From Nemertoderma westbladi (taxonomy: Eukaryota > Xenacoelomorpha > Nemertodermatida > Nemertodermatidae): DNA of 64,000 nucleotides. Numbering within the stretch: position 1 is the first letter of the stretch; each line of letters begins with the position of its first letter. The notes below the pieces were generated by a model. The model was not told the origin of the DNA, searched no databases, and saw nothing but the letters and a program-made list of their open reading frames with translations. Positions 23,432-35,572 of this stretch are shown piece by piece. Position numbers and translations under genes: made by a program. The DNA is taken from assembly GCA_032718475.1 (NCBI GenBank), contig JAUCBJ010001973.1:28725-92724 (forward strand), in the 5' to 3' direction.

Positions 23432-24506
23432 TTAAACGGGACGATGGTAAGGGTTATAAGGCGATATTAAATGTCCGCGTCCCAATCCGGCTAGGTAGGA
23501 TGGGCTAATATCTAGGAAGCCCACAACCGGGGTGCCACCGAGTAATTGTTCAGGTAACACTAGATCTTTGAACAGTGAGTACAGCTCGGGAGGATCCGTC
23601 ATACTAATAGGATCAAGAGTCTGAGGTCTCACTAGGGAATGAGGAGGTCTGATCGAGTATTCCGGAACTCTGATCATTGGTTTATCCAAGGATCGTCTGA
23701 GTCGAACGAGCGCAGACGACACGCCAAACAAACCTCGCTCGAAACTCCCGCAAGCATAGCGAGTAAAACCGTGTTTAGCGCAATGTCTCCGCGGATGTTT
23801 GTCTTTCCGTTTGTTGGTTGGGTCTAGGGCATTCATCGCTATAATACCAAAGACGCACGTCTTGTAGGGGAAACGCGAGTGATCTTTCTCCAGTTTACAA
23901 TATTCCTCCATATGTTCGAAGCTATCCGGTATAACAGGTAGCGGTCGATCGGCTGTAAGATACATCATAGTGGAATAGAGCCGTTTGAGTTCTACCATGC
24001 GGTCATGATGTATACCTTGAGGATATCGAGTTTCTAGATTCTGTTGACTGGTAATATTGAGATATGTTTCTCTCAAGAATTCCAGAAATTTATTGAAGTC
24101 GCTGCGTTTATCCGGCTCTTCAACATCTTCACTTTCGAGTCGGTTTCGAATAGAATTTTCGTGTTAGAGTCTCAGTTTATCGTTCCGCTTCCGCTGGGTA
24201 TGATATTTAAATAAAACCATTTCCCTTTCGGTGTCTATATCGTTCGTATCGTGTAGGTCGATAGGATGACCAGTAGTTAAGAAGTCCATATACGTACCAT
24301 TTACGATGCGTATAGCGAGTGGTGAATTTTCTATAGTCCAACTCACGCGTAAGTTGCTCCTGGGACATTGGCGGTTCGATATAACAACCATCGTCCTCCG
24401 TAGTAGTTGGACCAGCGTCGCCGCGTATCAAGCTATCAACAAACGCTTGTAAAGGTAGAGTATATCGCTCCCTGATATCAAGATCATCTTCTATCAACTC
24501 AGTCAT
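23432..24506 (-). pseudogene. BEL element post-pol ORF P1 remnant, unknown function
   Basis: The frame starts with an ATG at 24506 and keeps protein-like composition to 23432. It is interrupted by one frameshift near 24350-24370 and one in-frame TAA (24164-24166); the last 214 codons are open. Visible blocks are an acidic N-terminus (TELIEDDLDIRERY), a middle part with RRHCAKHGFTRYACG that might bind metal, and a Tyr/Pro-rich end. No transmembrane helix, signal peptide, protease or RT motif is visible. Its place, downstream of pol and upstream of the 3' LTR, is that of an accessory or env-like gene. I do not recognise it. Confidence 0.5.
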
Positions 24507-24831
24507 ATCTGCTATATGAGTTTATTAATATTATAATGAGTTTATATTTAGGCTAGCAGGCGTCGCTGCCTACCCCTCTCTGCCCCCGGACAGTGCGAGA
24601 TTCTCAGCGCCGATGTATCGTCGTCTCTGTGTTTTTGCCAACATGTAGCCACACCACGACAACGATAACCGGCACAAGTCACTCCACTGTCCGTCCCAAA
24701 GGCTTAGATTTACTTCAGGTTCTTACTGCAGAGTTAGGGTTACTTTCACAATTGCAATTCACATTCACCTACAAACGCACAAATTCCACATAACTGTCAC
24801 AAATGGTACACATTCTATCACACATTCGGGT
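24507..24831. other. BEL internal spacer
   Basis: Short spacer between ORF P1 and the 1248-bp duplication; only fortuitous frames. Confidence 0.5.
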
Positions 24832-27309
24832 CATTTGTCCGTTAGTCAAGTGCCTTCCAGAATGTCACGTTGTTATTATGTATCCTTGGATACTAGCGGT
24901 GTGCTATTTATTCCGTATGCTATTCAATGAGCAAGCTTTTTATTGTTCTGTTAACTCGCTTCTAATTCTAGCGTGGTTGTTGCCATGGTGACATTATGGA
25001 AAGCTAGCGGTAGAATTAGGGTAATTCTCATGCATACAGATCTGGGATGCTATTTAATAGTAATTCTTTAATGGTCCAATATCTCGTTTATATATGATTT
25101 TATAAATTTTATCGGCTATTCACTCATACATGGGAGATTCTCACACTCTAACACACTTAATAGGATGAATCTCCGCTCCCGTGATCTATTAATTAATGGG
25201 ATTTTGGGAATGTTATAAATTGCACAGAATGACAATTTATTAAATTCATTAAAATATGAATTTAAATTTATTCCCTGAAATTTTATTATTTGATAGTACA
25301 ATTGACACAATTTGATTCCAGAGCAGGTCTGGGGACATAGGATCCTTAATTCTATGAAAATTGTCTTTTAAGAGTATCGGTAAGTGCTACGATATCTTAA
25401 TCGACTAGAATTGTTAAAGGATCTGAATTTTACAGATTTTGATTTATAGATTTGTAAATATTAAATAATTAATATTTGAGATGGGCACCAATTTATTCCA
25501 GAACTTGTCTGGGGACGTTAACCACTGATTCTAGAATTTTGTCTTTCAAGTATATCGGTGGGTGCCGCGATATCTTAATCGACTAGAATTGCAGATGGTC
25601 AAAGGGTTTAACAGATTTATTTTGCGTTTTACGCTACTGTTAAAGGGACATCACGCTACTATATGTATTATTTAATATACGGTATGAGAGCAATATCGCA
25701 CGAAGCAATGTCAGTGAGAAGAGGCAAGTCGTTTCCAAGGTCTACCCAGAGCTTGGTTTAGCCGAGACACGAGGATCTGAACTTTGCATTCCTAATACTC
25801 TGCTTACCAATAATACTTAAATATAGTAGGAGCTTTATTGTACTTTAATAAGTACGGATATTTCATCTTACTGTAGTCACGTATTTATAATATGATACGG
25901 ACAGTAAGGAAAGAGAAAAATAATTATTTCTCGCCGTCGCACTAAATATAATATACATAATTAACTAATAAACGCGAATATATTGCACTAATCTACTAAA
26001 TAATCGCTAAAATAACATTCAACTAAATAAAATTAAAGAAAACGATTATAATAAAATTACATAATAATACATACATAATCATTTGTCCGTTAGTCAAGTG
26101 CTTTCCAGAATGTCACGTTGTTATTATGTATCCTTGGATACTAGCGGTGTGCTATTTATTCCGTATGCTATTCAATGAACAAGCCTTTTATTGTTCTGTT
26201 AACTCGCTTCTAATTCTAGCGTGTTGTTGCTATGGTGACATTATGGAAAGCTAGCAGTAGAATTAGGGTAATTCTCATGCATACAGATCTGGGATGCTAT
26301 TTAATAGTAATTCTTTAATTGTCCATATCCCTCTTTATATATGATTTTATGAATTTTATCGGCTATTGACTATATATTGGAGATTCTCGCACACTAATAC
26401 ACTTAATAGGGTGAATCTCCGCTCCCATGATCTATTAATTAATGGAATTTTGGGAATGTTATAAATTGTACAAAATGACAATTTATCAAATTCATTAAAA
26501 GAGATGAATTAGCATTTATTCCCGTAAATTTTATTATTTAATATTAAAATATACACAATTTTATTCCAGAACAAGTCTGGGGACTGGGATCCTGAATTCT
26601 ATGAGTTTTTAAGAGTATCGGTAAGTGCTACGATATCTTAATCGACTAGAATTTTAAAGGATCTGAAATTTGACAGATTTTATAAATATTAATAATTAAT
26701 ATTTAGGATGGGCACCGGTTTATTCCAGAACATGTCTGGGGACGTTAACCACTGATTCTAAAAATTTGTCTTTCAAGTATATCGGTGGGTGCCGCGATAT
26801 CTTAATCGACTAGAATTGCAGATGGTCAAAGGGTTTAACAGATTTATTTTGCGTTTTACGCTACTGTTAAAGGGACATCACGCTACTATATGTATTATTT
26901 AATGTACGGTATGAGAGCAATATCGCACGAAGCAATGTCAGTGAGAAGAGGCAAGTCGTTTCCAAGGTCTACCCAGAGCTTGGTTTAGCCGAGACACGAG
27001 GATCTGAATTTTGCATTCCTAATTCTCTACTTTACCAATAATACTTGAATATAGTAGGAGCTTTATTGTACTTTAATAAGTACGGATATTTCATCTTACT
27101 GTAGTCACGTATTTATAATGTAATACGGACAGTAAGGAAAGAGAAAAAGAATGATTTCTCGCCGTCACACTAAATATATAATATATAAGTAATTAAGTAA
27201 TAAACACTAATATATTGCACTAATCTACTAAATAATCGCTAAAATAACATTCTACTAAATAAAATTAAAGAAAACGATTATAATAAAATTACATAATAAT
27301 ACATAAATA
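24832..27309. repeat. Tandem duplication, 2 x ~1248 bp, inside the BEL element
   Basis: The first copy starts CATTTGTCCGTTAGTCAAGTG at 24832 and the second at 26080, running to about 27309. The copies are clearly homologous throughout, with scattered substitutions and small indels. Each copy itself contains two related sub-blocks (ATTCCAGA..GTCTGGGGAC, then GATATCTTAATCGACTAGAA). AT-rich and non-coding. It sits between the integrase end of pol and ORF P1. Confidence 0.93.
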
Positions 27310-27368
27310 ATATAAAATAATAAAAATAAATATAAAATAATATAGTCACACACCCACTCCTGACGTTA

Positions 27369-30300
27369 TCACGTTGGGGAGCCCCTAGATGTTGGTTGGA
27401 TTAGGGAGGTGGTCGTGGGAAGAGTCGCTTGCTTTCCATAGTTTCCGGAGAGTTCTCTGTCTCTTTCCAGTAAACATAAACGACCAACTGGGTGATTGAG
27501 CTGCTGTGTCTCGAAGACAATTCCCGGTTTCTTAAAGTTACGTCGCATGACGACGAGTTCCACCGATCGCACCAAACCATCATCCGAGATATGAGTCTCG
27601 ATGATACAACCTGTCTGCCACCGCTTACGTGGAAGGTCGGGATCCACAATAAGGACCATGTCTCCAGCGCTGACGTTTTCTTGTTGCGCAAACCACTTAG
27701 TTCGAAGTTGTAGCATGGGCAGATAATGTTTTTCGAAATGGTCAGCGAAACGACGGGATAACAACTGCATAAGTTGCCAAGTCTGCCGGCAGTATTCATC
27801 TCCGTCTGTGATTTCCGATCGTGGGAGCATGGCTACAGGTTTCTTCAGTAGGAAGTGCGCGGGTGTTAGCGCTTCCAGGGAATCGGGACTCGATGAGACT
27901 GGCATAAGCGGTCTCTCGTTGAGATAGGCGGCGATTTCCTCCATTAACGTCCGTAAAAGTTCGTCGGTGAGATACGCGCGGCACGGCACTATAAAGTGAA
28001 ATGCTGCCTTCACGCTCCTGATTAATCTCTCTCAACTTCCTCCCCACCAAGGGGCATCGGCGGCGTTGAAGGTCCAGCTAGACGCTGTTATCCTTAGCTG
28101 ATCTTCCACCTGTCTTTGGTTCCAATCTTTGACGTAAGCCTTGATTTCATTGTTGGCACCAATGAAGTTCATTCCCTTATCAGATTTCATCGTGTTACTA
28201 GTTCCAAAGCGAGCGATCTGTCGGCGTAAGCTCAATAGAAAGCTGTTGGTAGATAAATCGTTCACCATATCGAGATGGATAGCTCTACAAGTCATACAAA
28301 CAAAGATGATACACCATCTCTTGACTATAGTCCTAGCACGATATACTTCAATAGGGCCAAATAAATCTACACCGGTATTAGTGAAGGGTGGTTCATAGAA
28401 GCTTACTCGTTCCCTAGGTAATTCTGCATCTCGCTGTGTTAAAGGCCTACTGAATGCTTTCCTACAGGGTATGCAGTTCCTAAGAACTTGGTTCAGAGCT
28501 CTACGGGGTTTATAAAAATAATAGCGGGTTCGAATTTCGCTAAGACCTCGTTCTCTACCAGCATGATAAAGCTTACTGTGAACATCTACAATCATCTTGA
28601 TTTGTATTTCAAGATTTCTAATGACTATGGGAAACTTAGTGTCAAAGGATAATGGAGCATTAGTTAGTCTTCCTCCAACGCGTATTAACCCATCTATCAT
28701 TGTGCTAGAGAAACGATCCCTTAAGCGCATCTGTGGATTTCTCAACAACAGGAAATACTTATTGGAATCCTGATAGCATTGCAGGAGTCTCAGTATCTGC
28801 TTATTGCTTTCTTCATGCTCCGGGTAACTGATCTTCTCCTTTAGAAACCTGTCGGATATCTTGTATTTGGGAAGATCTTTCACAACATGGACCTGCGTGG
28901 ATGTCAGTGGAGCAGTATCACTAGTGGTCTTCGTCCTGGAGTAGTGATGATGAAAACATCGCTTTAAATATGTAACGGCCTTACAGAGCCGATTCCAGGA
29001 ACTATAGTGATGTATCGCTCTCTGCAGGAGGGGTGAGAGTCCTTGCGAGACGTCTGGCGTTCCAGTTTTCCAATCTCTTTCTCAAATTTCCACAACAGAC
29101 TTATTTGTGGCGGGGGATTGTGGATCCAAAGCATCGTCTCCGGAAATGTGTAGTACTGACAGATCTATCACAGGTTTAAATAACTTCGATTTACTCGCCC
29201 TGGTTTTAGGTTTGACTTTCTCCGCTCCCTTGGCCTGTCTAATCTCCGCTGTAGTAAGATGAGGAGGCCATTCATCTTCTTCTTTGCTTAGGAAGTCGGG
29301 TCCACCTAACCAGTCTGGAGTATCTATCAGTTCTTGTGGAGTTGCTCCCCTGGAGGCGATGTCTGCTGGATTAATCGTTCCGGGGCAATGTCTCCATTGA
29401 TCTATCTTCGTGCGACTAAGAATAATAGCTACTCTGTTGGTAACAAAGACGCTGAACTAAAAGACTTCATTGGTGAGATACTCCAGCACACTCCAATAAA
29501 CAGTTTTCTCCAGTGGATAGTCGATCTTTTCTGTTACATTCCGGCCGATGGCTGTAGCGTATAGAGCCGCTTTTAACTCCGCTCGGGGAAACTTCAACTT
29601 GTTGTTAATCAAGGCCTTGGAGGTAACTAAGGCGACTTTGATTCCATCCGGAGTTTCAACTCTCAGGTAGGCTACTATACCTATTCCCATATCGCTGGCA
29701 TCTCCAAACACATGGAGTTGATAGGAATACGTAGGGAGAACATGACCAAAATAGGAACGGGAAATTATAAAGTTCTCGATGGCTGGTAGAGAATCTTCCC
29801 ATTTCATCCACTTCTTTAATAGTTCTCCTTTAAGTGGATCGTCCCATGAATGGTTTTCAAGCCACATTTGTTGTACTAAACTCCGAGCAATCAATATAAC
29901 TGGGCTAATAAATCCCAATGGATCGAAATAAGTGCTCAGGATACTTAAACAAATCCGTTTAGTCCGAACTGGATTATCTCGCTGTTTTAGCTGAAAAAAC
30001 AGGATATCTCTCTCGGTGTCCCATTTCAAACCAAGAGTTTTGGTTTCTGGAAGATCGTTGTTGATTAGGTCTAGGTCTTTCGCTCCTCGGTCTTCTACCG
30101 GAATCGATTCCAGAAACTCACGGGAGTTGCTGGTGAATTTAGTCAATCGAAATCCACCTCTTTTCAAGCACTCTACCGTCCCTTTGGCGATGTCAATGGC
30201 TTCTTCCACTGATGGGAGGGACTTTAAATTGTCGTCCATGTATATATCCTGTTTGATGTTATCTATCACCTCTTTAGAGAAAGCGTCCCGGTTGTCATCA

Positions 30301-30955
30301 GCAGTGGTTCGCACCACTGAGCAGGCGTTTGAAGGGCTTGAGATGATTCCAAAAGCTTGGATGGTCATCCAGTACTCCACCGGTTTCTGGTTGAGGTCTC
30401 CTTCAGGCTACCACAGAAATCGTAGGCTGTCTCGATCCCTATCCAGCGCCTTGATTTGTAAGAACATACCTTCTATATCGGAGGCGAAAGCGATTGAATA
30501 TTGTCGTAATCTTAAGAGTATTCCCAACAAGGATTGGAGTAAGTTGGGTCCTGGTAATAACTCGGAAATCAGTGATTGGCCCATGTAGAGGGCGGAGCCG
30601 TCAAACACTACACATACTTCATGGGCTTTACCGGGTTTGGGAATGTAATGATGTGTTAGATAGTACGTCCTCTCAGTTATGGGTGTTTCTTCCAGTACTC
30701 GCTCCGCTTATCCTTTGGTAATAAATTTCTTCAACTGAGTCTTATACATTTCCTTAGCTGAAGCATTCGCCGTAAGGCGTCGATGTAACTGCGCAATTCT
30801 TTTCTCCGCCAAGGGTCGGCTGTTTATGAATTTAGGTTCCCGTTTTCGAAATGGTAGACCGATTTCATATCTACCTTGATCTTTAAGAAAACGTGTAGTT
30901 GTCTCCTGGATCTGCTTGGCTCTTTCTTCTTCTACCGATAGGGTTCTTCTACCTT
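27369..30955 (-). pseudogene. BEL pol: reverse transcriptase, RNase H, integrase, with five in-frame stops
   Basis: A single minus-strand frame covers the whole of pol but contains TAA (30708-30710), TAG (30408-30410), TAG (29457-29459), TGA (29082-29084) and TGA (28032-28034). The RT shows the box YMDD near 30240, and RNase H shows HVFGDASDMGIGIVAY near 29700. The integrase has an HHCC finger (28455-28590), catalytic Asp in VDLFGP and in KSDKGMNF, and the catalytic Glu just after the last stop. The C-terminus (27369-28013) is the DUF5641-type domain usual in BEL/Pao. The stop at 30408 falls at a position where relatives commonly have Trp, and the stop at 28032 precedes the catalytic Glu. The protein would copy and integrate the element but cannot be made from this copy without readthrough. 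Confidence 0.93.
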
Positions 30956-33900
30956 CTACCTTCTTCTATTGTAGGAATTGGGCTCTACAGCCTCTTGAGT
31001 AAAGAATCGTACGGCGTGTTCATCCCGAGTTCTCGCGTTGTAGCGATCGATCACGTCATTCAGTTCATCATTATAGTTGACTTGTCCTGATGGACGAATG
31101 AGTTGACATAGGTTCACTTGATTTTGCCAAGTTTCGTTTTCCGTAAGGAGGTCGATGGTATTTTCCTCGTCAAAGAGTTGGTAGATATTGTCATTATCTG
31201 AGGAGTATGGTGTTCCCTCAGTTGGATCGTCCACCTCACTGCTCTCCACTTCCCATTCACTTACTTGGTAGACCCGTTCTTTGGGTAGTCTTTCCATGAG
31301 AGTTCTACGGGAAGGGCCAGTAAAGTACCAACCTACTCTAGTTCTTCCCGCATAGACTTGTAGTGGTTGCGGTTGAGCAGGCCGTTTTTCCAATGTCTCA
31401 AGCGCCTCATGTGCATTTTGGCCGATGAGTATTTGCACTCCAGGGTAGTCTGTGTTGAACCTAGGTATTTTAAGCTGCTGGGTACAATCATCCTCGTCCC
31501 AGTTATAAGGTTCCACTTGGCTGGTAGCGAAGTTCTTTATTGCCACCATTTTTACTGACCTTATACTGTGTTCTCCTAGTTCATCCTGGGGGGTGGACAA
31601 CGCTCCTACATAGTAATCGGCAATTACTGTAGATTTCCAAACCTGCATAATTCCTGACATGTTTAACTTAGTTCGGAACTTGGGTTGTCCAGCAAAGATG
31701 TCTTCGGCTAGTTCTTGGTCAATGAATGTTCCTGTGCTGCCGGAGTCAAGAAGGGCGTTCACTATATAACTTTTGTCAGGACCGTGGACTCTCAACTGCA
31801 CTACGGGAAATTCCCGGATTCCTACATTGGAAGTTGGTGCTTTCCAAGATGGTTGTCGATCGGGAGTAGTTAGGGGGGACTCACTGTCGGTGTCCTTTTC
31901 ATACGTAAGTGCTCGATACACTGCGGTATTTATTAAGTAACAGGATTCGCCTTCGTCGGAGAATTCGTCCGTATAGAATCCTTCCATCTCAGAACTTTGG
32001 TCAGTGTCGTTCACATCACTGAATTGGACATGTAGTTCGGACTCACTTACCTGACTCGGGCTGTTTCGTTCGAATTCAGTGTGCAACAAGATATGATGCT
32101 TTGCGCCGCACTTGGCACACCTTGCGTCGGAGTAACAGGTTCGCCGTTGGTGTCCTTGTCTGAGGCAATTATAACACAACCGCTTATCCCACATGACTTC
32201 ACGTCTATCCTTTAATGATTTCTTTAGGAATTCATCACACGCATTTAAACGGTGGGGCCCGTCACACAGCGCACATTTCGGTTTGATGTTACTTACCTTA
32301 TTAAGAGTAACGTTGTGCACACTCGTTCTTTCCTCGGGCTTTCTCACATGAATTCTCTTAGGAGACGTAGGAGGAGTTTTTCTTACCTGTTCTCTCCTGT
32401 CATTGGTTCGAGACTTGAATTTACTTACGTCTTTGGGCGTTTTGTTTACATAGTAAGATCTTTCAGTATCTTTCCCGCTGTCTTCTTCTTGAGAAGCCTG
32501 GCTTTCGCCATCGTCGGTATAACACACTGGTGTTACCTTTCTCCTAGAAACGGGTTTCTCACTTACCTTATTTTCCATTGTCTTCTCTCTGGACTGCTTT
32601 AGGAGCTGTAGTTTTACCTCGCCATCCAAGAATGACATGAGATCAGCCATGGTAGGGTCTCGTCGTTGTTGTTCCATCATATATAACACTTTCTTGTCCC
32701 AACGTGTACCTACTCCACCCTTCGGCAAAGTAGATGCTACGGCTCCAATAACCATAGAACTCTGATATTCATGAGACTTACCTAGCCAATCTAATTGTCT
32801 ACAGATCTCCTGAATCTCATCGGAAAACTCGATAATCCCGCTGCTAATGAACTTTCGGGGCGCTACCAATTTTGCATACAAATACCTAGCTATGTTATTC
32901 CTATTACCATACCTGATGTTTAATATATCCCAAACTTGTCTTAATCCATCTGGATGTCCAATAAACTTTAACGCCATTAACTTGGGAGACCCTTCCAAGC
33001 ACTCGATGAGGAATCTAAGCTTTTCTCCGTTAGATAACACGGAGTTCTGTATCACGGTCTGTAACACGGAGTTATCTTTGTAATATTCATTAAAAGGTAA
33101 CCATTTCATCTCATCTCCATTGAACTTGACGATCTCTCCCACCTTTACCGCTTGACGGGCTTCGGTTCTAGCCATTTGACACGTAAAACTTTCTTGGGCC
33201 ATCATATTATTTAATATCGAATTATCGGTATATAAATTTCTAGGATTATGATCAGTTCTATATGGAATATCACTGTCAACAGGTTTATAATTACCCTTAA
33301 TAGGGTTTACTATAGGAGTTTCTACTTCACTAGCAGTATAGATGCGTGTAGGCTCCACACCTTGCGCATGAAATACTTCAGACCTAACAGGTTGACACAT
33401 TGTTACAGGGGGTGGTGGGATACCCTTTTGTATATTTACCAATTTATCGCGTTCTAACGCGATATTCTGCTGCACTTCTTGCAACTCTAACCTACTCTCT
33501 CTGACTGTTCCATTTAACTGCTGAACAGTCCCTTCCAACTCCCGGACCTGCTGTGAGGAACACGCCCGGTGTTCTCTCATCTGGCCGAGCAAGAGACTCA
33601 TCTCCCACCGTCCCTCCTCAACCCACTCGCCCGCTGAAGCGGGAGCCGCTAACCTAGTAGCGGGCGGACGGGGGACAACGGGCGACAAATCATTAATATT
33701 TCGCTCGGAGTCCAGGACAGGAACTGTCTCAGAGGTTGTTTTGCTGGGCACAGGTAGTTTAGTGCTGTGCAAAGGGAATTTAGAAGTAAGTTCTGTGAGT
33801 ACAGGTGTCTCTCTCACCGAAGGGGTGGCTTCGAGTACAGGCCTAATTATTTCAGGTTCATCCACTATAGTAGGGAGTCTTTCTACTTTAATAATTTGGT

Positions 33901-34657
33901 CTGTACTACCTAATTCTGTACTACCTAAGTCTGTGCTAGCTAGTTGTCTTCTAACGGCTGGTGGCAAATTAGGCAATTTCTGACGATGGGGCGTTCTTCT
34001 CCGCCTAATGGTACGAGATCTATTTCCTCCACCTTCAGGATCTGTGGTGTCGCCTTCATCGGATGATGTAAATCCTTGTCTTTTGGGAGTAGATTTACTT
34101 ATCATCTGCCACTGACTCGCTGTTCTCTGTTTATCGATATAATCTTGCTTCTCTTGAAGATTTTCCAACTCTAGTTGGGCGGTCTCTTCAAACGCCTTCC
34201 GTTCTACTTCTGCTATTGCTCGCTTTCTTTCCGCTTCTGCCTCTGCCACTGCCGCTTTTCTTTCCACTTCTGCCGCTTTTCTTTCCGCTTCTGCCACTTT
34301 TCTTTCCGCTTCTGCCTCTGCCGCTGCCGCTTTTCTTTCCACTTCTGCCGCTTTTCTTTCCACTTCTGCCTCTGCCGCTGCCGCTGCTGCTATCTTTCTG
34401 TCTTCTATACGTTTTTTCTTTACTTGTTCTTCTTGAACCCTAACGATGCGGATGCTTTCATCAAATTTAGCTTGGTTCGCAGCTAACATTTCCGCATCTA
34501 TTGCGTCCAACACCAACTTGGCTCCTTCACTATTAGGACGAAGTCCATCTAACCTTCTCCTTAACTCTTCATCACCTAGAAATTGTTGATAGTCTGACAG
34601 ATAGATGTCAATAGCGTCCCTCTCATGCGGTTTCTCTGCTGTCACTTCACTTTCCAC
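30956..34657 (-). CDS. BEL gag-protease polyprotein (1233 codons)
   Basis: Long open minus-strand frame. In order: an Ala/Glu/Arg-rich helical repeat (AEVERKAAEVERKAAAAEAE type, residues ~80-170) likely to form a coiled coil; a Ser/Pro-rich linker; a DUF1759-type gag core (FNGDEMKWLPF.., ~510-660); two zinc knuckles (CALCDGPHRLNAC ~794; CYNCLRQGHQRRTC ~826); and a retropepsin with LLDSGSTGTF (~965). The product packages element RNA and matures pol. The first codon here is a GTG. The frame is continuous with the upstream 297-codon ORF across a single TAA, so the original gag began at 35572. The frame closes at 30956 next to a GTAGAAG direct repeat; pol continues in a different frame. Confidence 0.9.
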   Translation of the reverse strand: MESEVTAEKPHERDAIDIYLSDYQQFLGDEELRRRLDGLRPNSEGAKLVLDAIDAEMLAANQAKFDESIRIVRVQEEQVKKKRIEDRKIAAAAAAEAEVERKAAEVERKAAAAEAEAERKVAEAERKAAEVERKAAVAEAEAERKRAIAEVERKAFEETAQLELENLQEKQDYIDKQRTASQWQMISKSTPKRQGFTSSDEGDTTDPEGGGNRSRTIRRRRTPHRQKLPNLPPAVRRQLASTDLGSTELGSTDQIIKVERLPTIVDEPEIIRPVLEATPSVRETPVLTELTSKFPLHSTKLPVPSKTTSETVPVLDSERNINDLSPVVPRPPATRLAAPASAGEWVEEGRWEMSLLLGQMREHRACSSQQVRELEGTVQQLNGTVRESRLELQEVQQNIALERDKLVNIQKGIPPPPVTMCQPVRSEVFHAQGVEPTRIYTASEVETPIVNPIKGNYKPVDSDIPYRTDHNPRNLYTDNSILNNMMAQESFTCQMARTEARQAVKVGEIVKFNGDEMKWLPFNEYYKDNSVLQTVIQNSVLSNGEKLRFLIECLEGSPKLMALKFIGHPDGLRQVWDILNIRYGNRNNIARYLYAKLVAPRKFISSGIIEFSDEIQEICRQLDWLGKSHEYQSSMVIGAVASTLPKGGVGTRWDKKVLYMMEQQRRDPTMADLMSFLDGEVKLQLLKQSREKTMENKVSEKPVSRRKVTPVCYTDDGESQASQEEDSGKDTERSYYVNKTPKDVSKFKSRTNDRREQVRKTPPTSPKRIHVRKPEERTSVHNVTLNKVSNIKPKCALCDGPHRLNACDEFLKKSLKDRREVMWDKRLCYNCLRQGHQRRTCYSDARCAKCGAKHHILLHTEFERNSPSQVSESELHVQFSDVNDTDQSSEMEGFYTDEFSDEGESCYLINTAVYRALTYEKDTDSESPLTTPDRQPSWKAPTSNVGIREFPVVQLRVHGPDKSYIVNALLDSGSTGTFIDQELAEDIFAGQPKFRTKLNMSGIMQVWKSTVIADYYVGALSTPQDELGEHSIRSVKMVAIKNFATSQVEPYNWDEDDCTQQLKIPRFNTDYPGVQILIGQNAHEALETLEKRPAQPQPLQVYAGRTRVGWYFTGPSRRTLMERLPKERVYQVSEWEVESSEVDDPTEGTPYSSDNDNIYQLFDEENTIDLLTENETWQNQVNLCQLIRPSGQVNYNDELNDVIDRYNARTRDEHAVRFFTQEAVEPNSYNRRR

Positions 34658-34678
34658 TTGAGAGAAGGCAGCGTCGGT

Positions 34679-35572
34679 TTATTCTCCATGGGCTGAGCGA
34701 TCAGCCAGCTGAGATTTCCACTGGGCTGTTCCTTGAACTTTGAGACTCACACGCTGAAACCAAGTCTTTACGGCAAACTGCAACGACGTGTCCTGTCTTC
34801 TTTTCGAAGCTTCCTCAAAGGCCGATAGGATTAGTCTGATTCGTAGAGTTCTTTCTCGTACTTGATAAAGCAGCTCTCCCTGCTCTTGAGGTCCTTGGGG
34901 TTGTCGAAACAGTTGTTCTTCTAATCGCTCCAAAGAGCCGAAGAATCCCTGTACATATCCTGCTGCCGACCTCTTCCACACAGCTGGATCTATTGTGTCT
35001 TTTGTCACTCCCATCCTGTGTATGTCTTCCCAGGTAGCTTCTGATAAGTCAAACGGGAGTCCGGGTCCGGGGAAGTTCGATTGTGACTCGACAATAGACT
35101 TCAGTTCCTCCTTGGTGTATCCCGCATAACTGTCCTTGGTCGATCGCCTACCTCTCGCCCAATCAAGTTGGTGTTCCTCCACCGCAATCAATACCGTAGT
35201 TAGTACTGCTGCAGGAAGAATGAGAAGGGGATCCGAATAAACTGTATCTTTCATCTTTTCTCCGCGCTCGGGTGTCAGCTCTACGGTATCCGAACTACTT
35301 GAGCTATTGGGCCACTGAGAACTAAGTTCTTGGCTAGGATGTTGCTGCTGTTTGACAGCTGCTTCTTGATCCCGCTTTACTTGAGCACGAGTGCCGATGA
35401 TAGACCTACGGTGTTGTACTAGCCTAGGGTCTGATACTACTACTGGAGGGATGATCTTTCTTACAGTAGGAGGTGAGTTGAACTTGGGTCTCACATGTTC
35501 CACACTCCTGTCTGGGTCACAGATGGTTGTATCTAAGAGACTGTCTGACAGATTTTGTTTTGTATCAGACAT
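34679..35572 (-). CDS. BEL gag N-terminal ORF (297 codons), separated from gag by one TAA
   Basis: Starts with ATG at 35572 and stops with TAA at 34679-34681, in the same frame as the 1233-codon gag ORF below it. It contains a Gln/Ser-rich N-terminal third, a hydrophobic stretch (LLILPAAVLTTVLIAV) near residues 116-131 that could be a short membrane or core helix, and a helical C-terminal half. No named domain is recognised. Either the TAA is a disabling mutation that cut the N-terminus off gag, or this is a separate protein translated first from the genomic RNA. BEL gag proteins normally lack so long an N-terminal extension. Confidence 0.7.
   Translation of the reverse strand: MSDTKQNLSDSLLDTTICDPDRSVEHVRPKFNSPPTVRKIIPPVVVSDPRLVQHRRSIIGTRAQVKRDQEAAVKQQQHPSQELSSQWPNSSSSSDTVELTPERGEKMKDTVYSDPLLILPAAVLTTVLIAVEEHQLDWARGRRSTKDSYAGYTKEELKSIVESQSNFPGPGLPFDLSEATWEDIHRMGVTKDTIDPAVWKRSAAGYVQGFFGSLERLEEQLFRQPQGPQEQGELLYQVRERTLRIRLILSAFEEASKRRQDTSLQFAVKTWFQRVSLKVQGTAQWKSQLADRSAHGE

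Noticed and set aside
34175-34486. Phe/Cys-rich plus-strand ORFs
   Set aside because: Antisense of the Ala/Glu/Arg-rich helical repeat of BEL gag.
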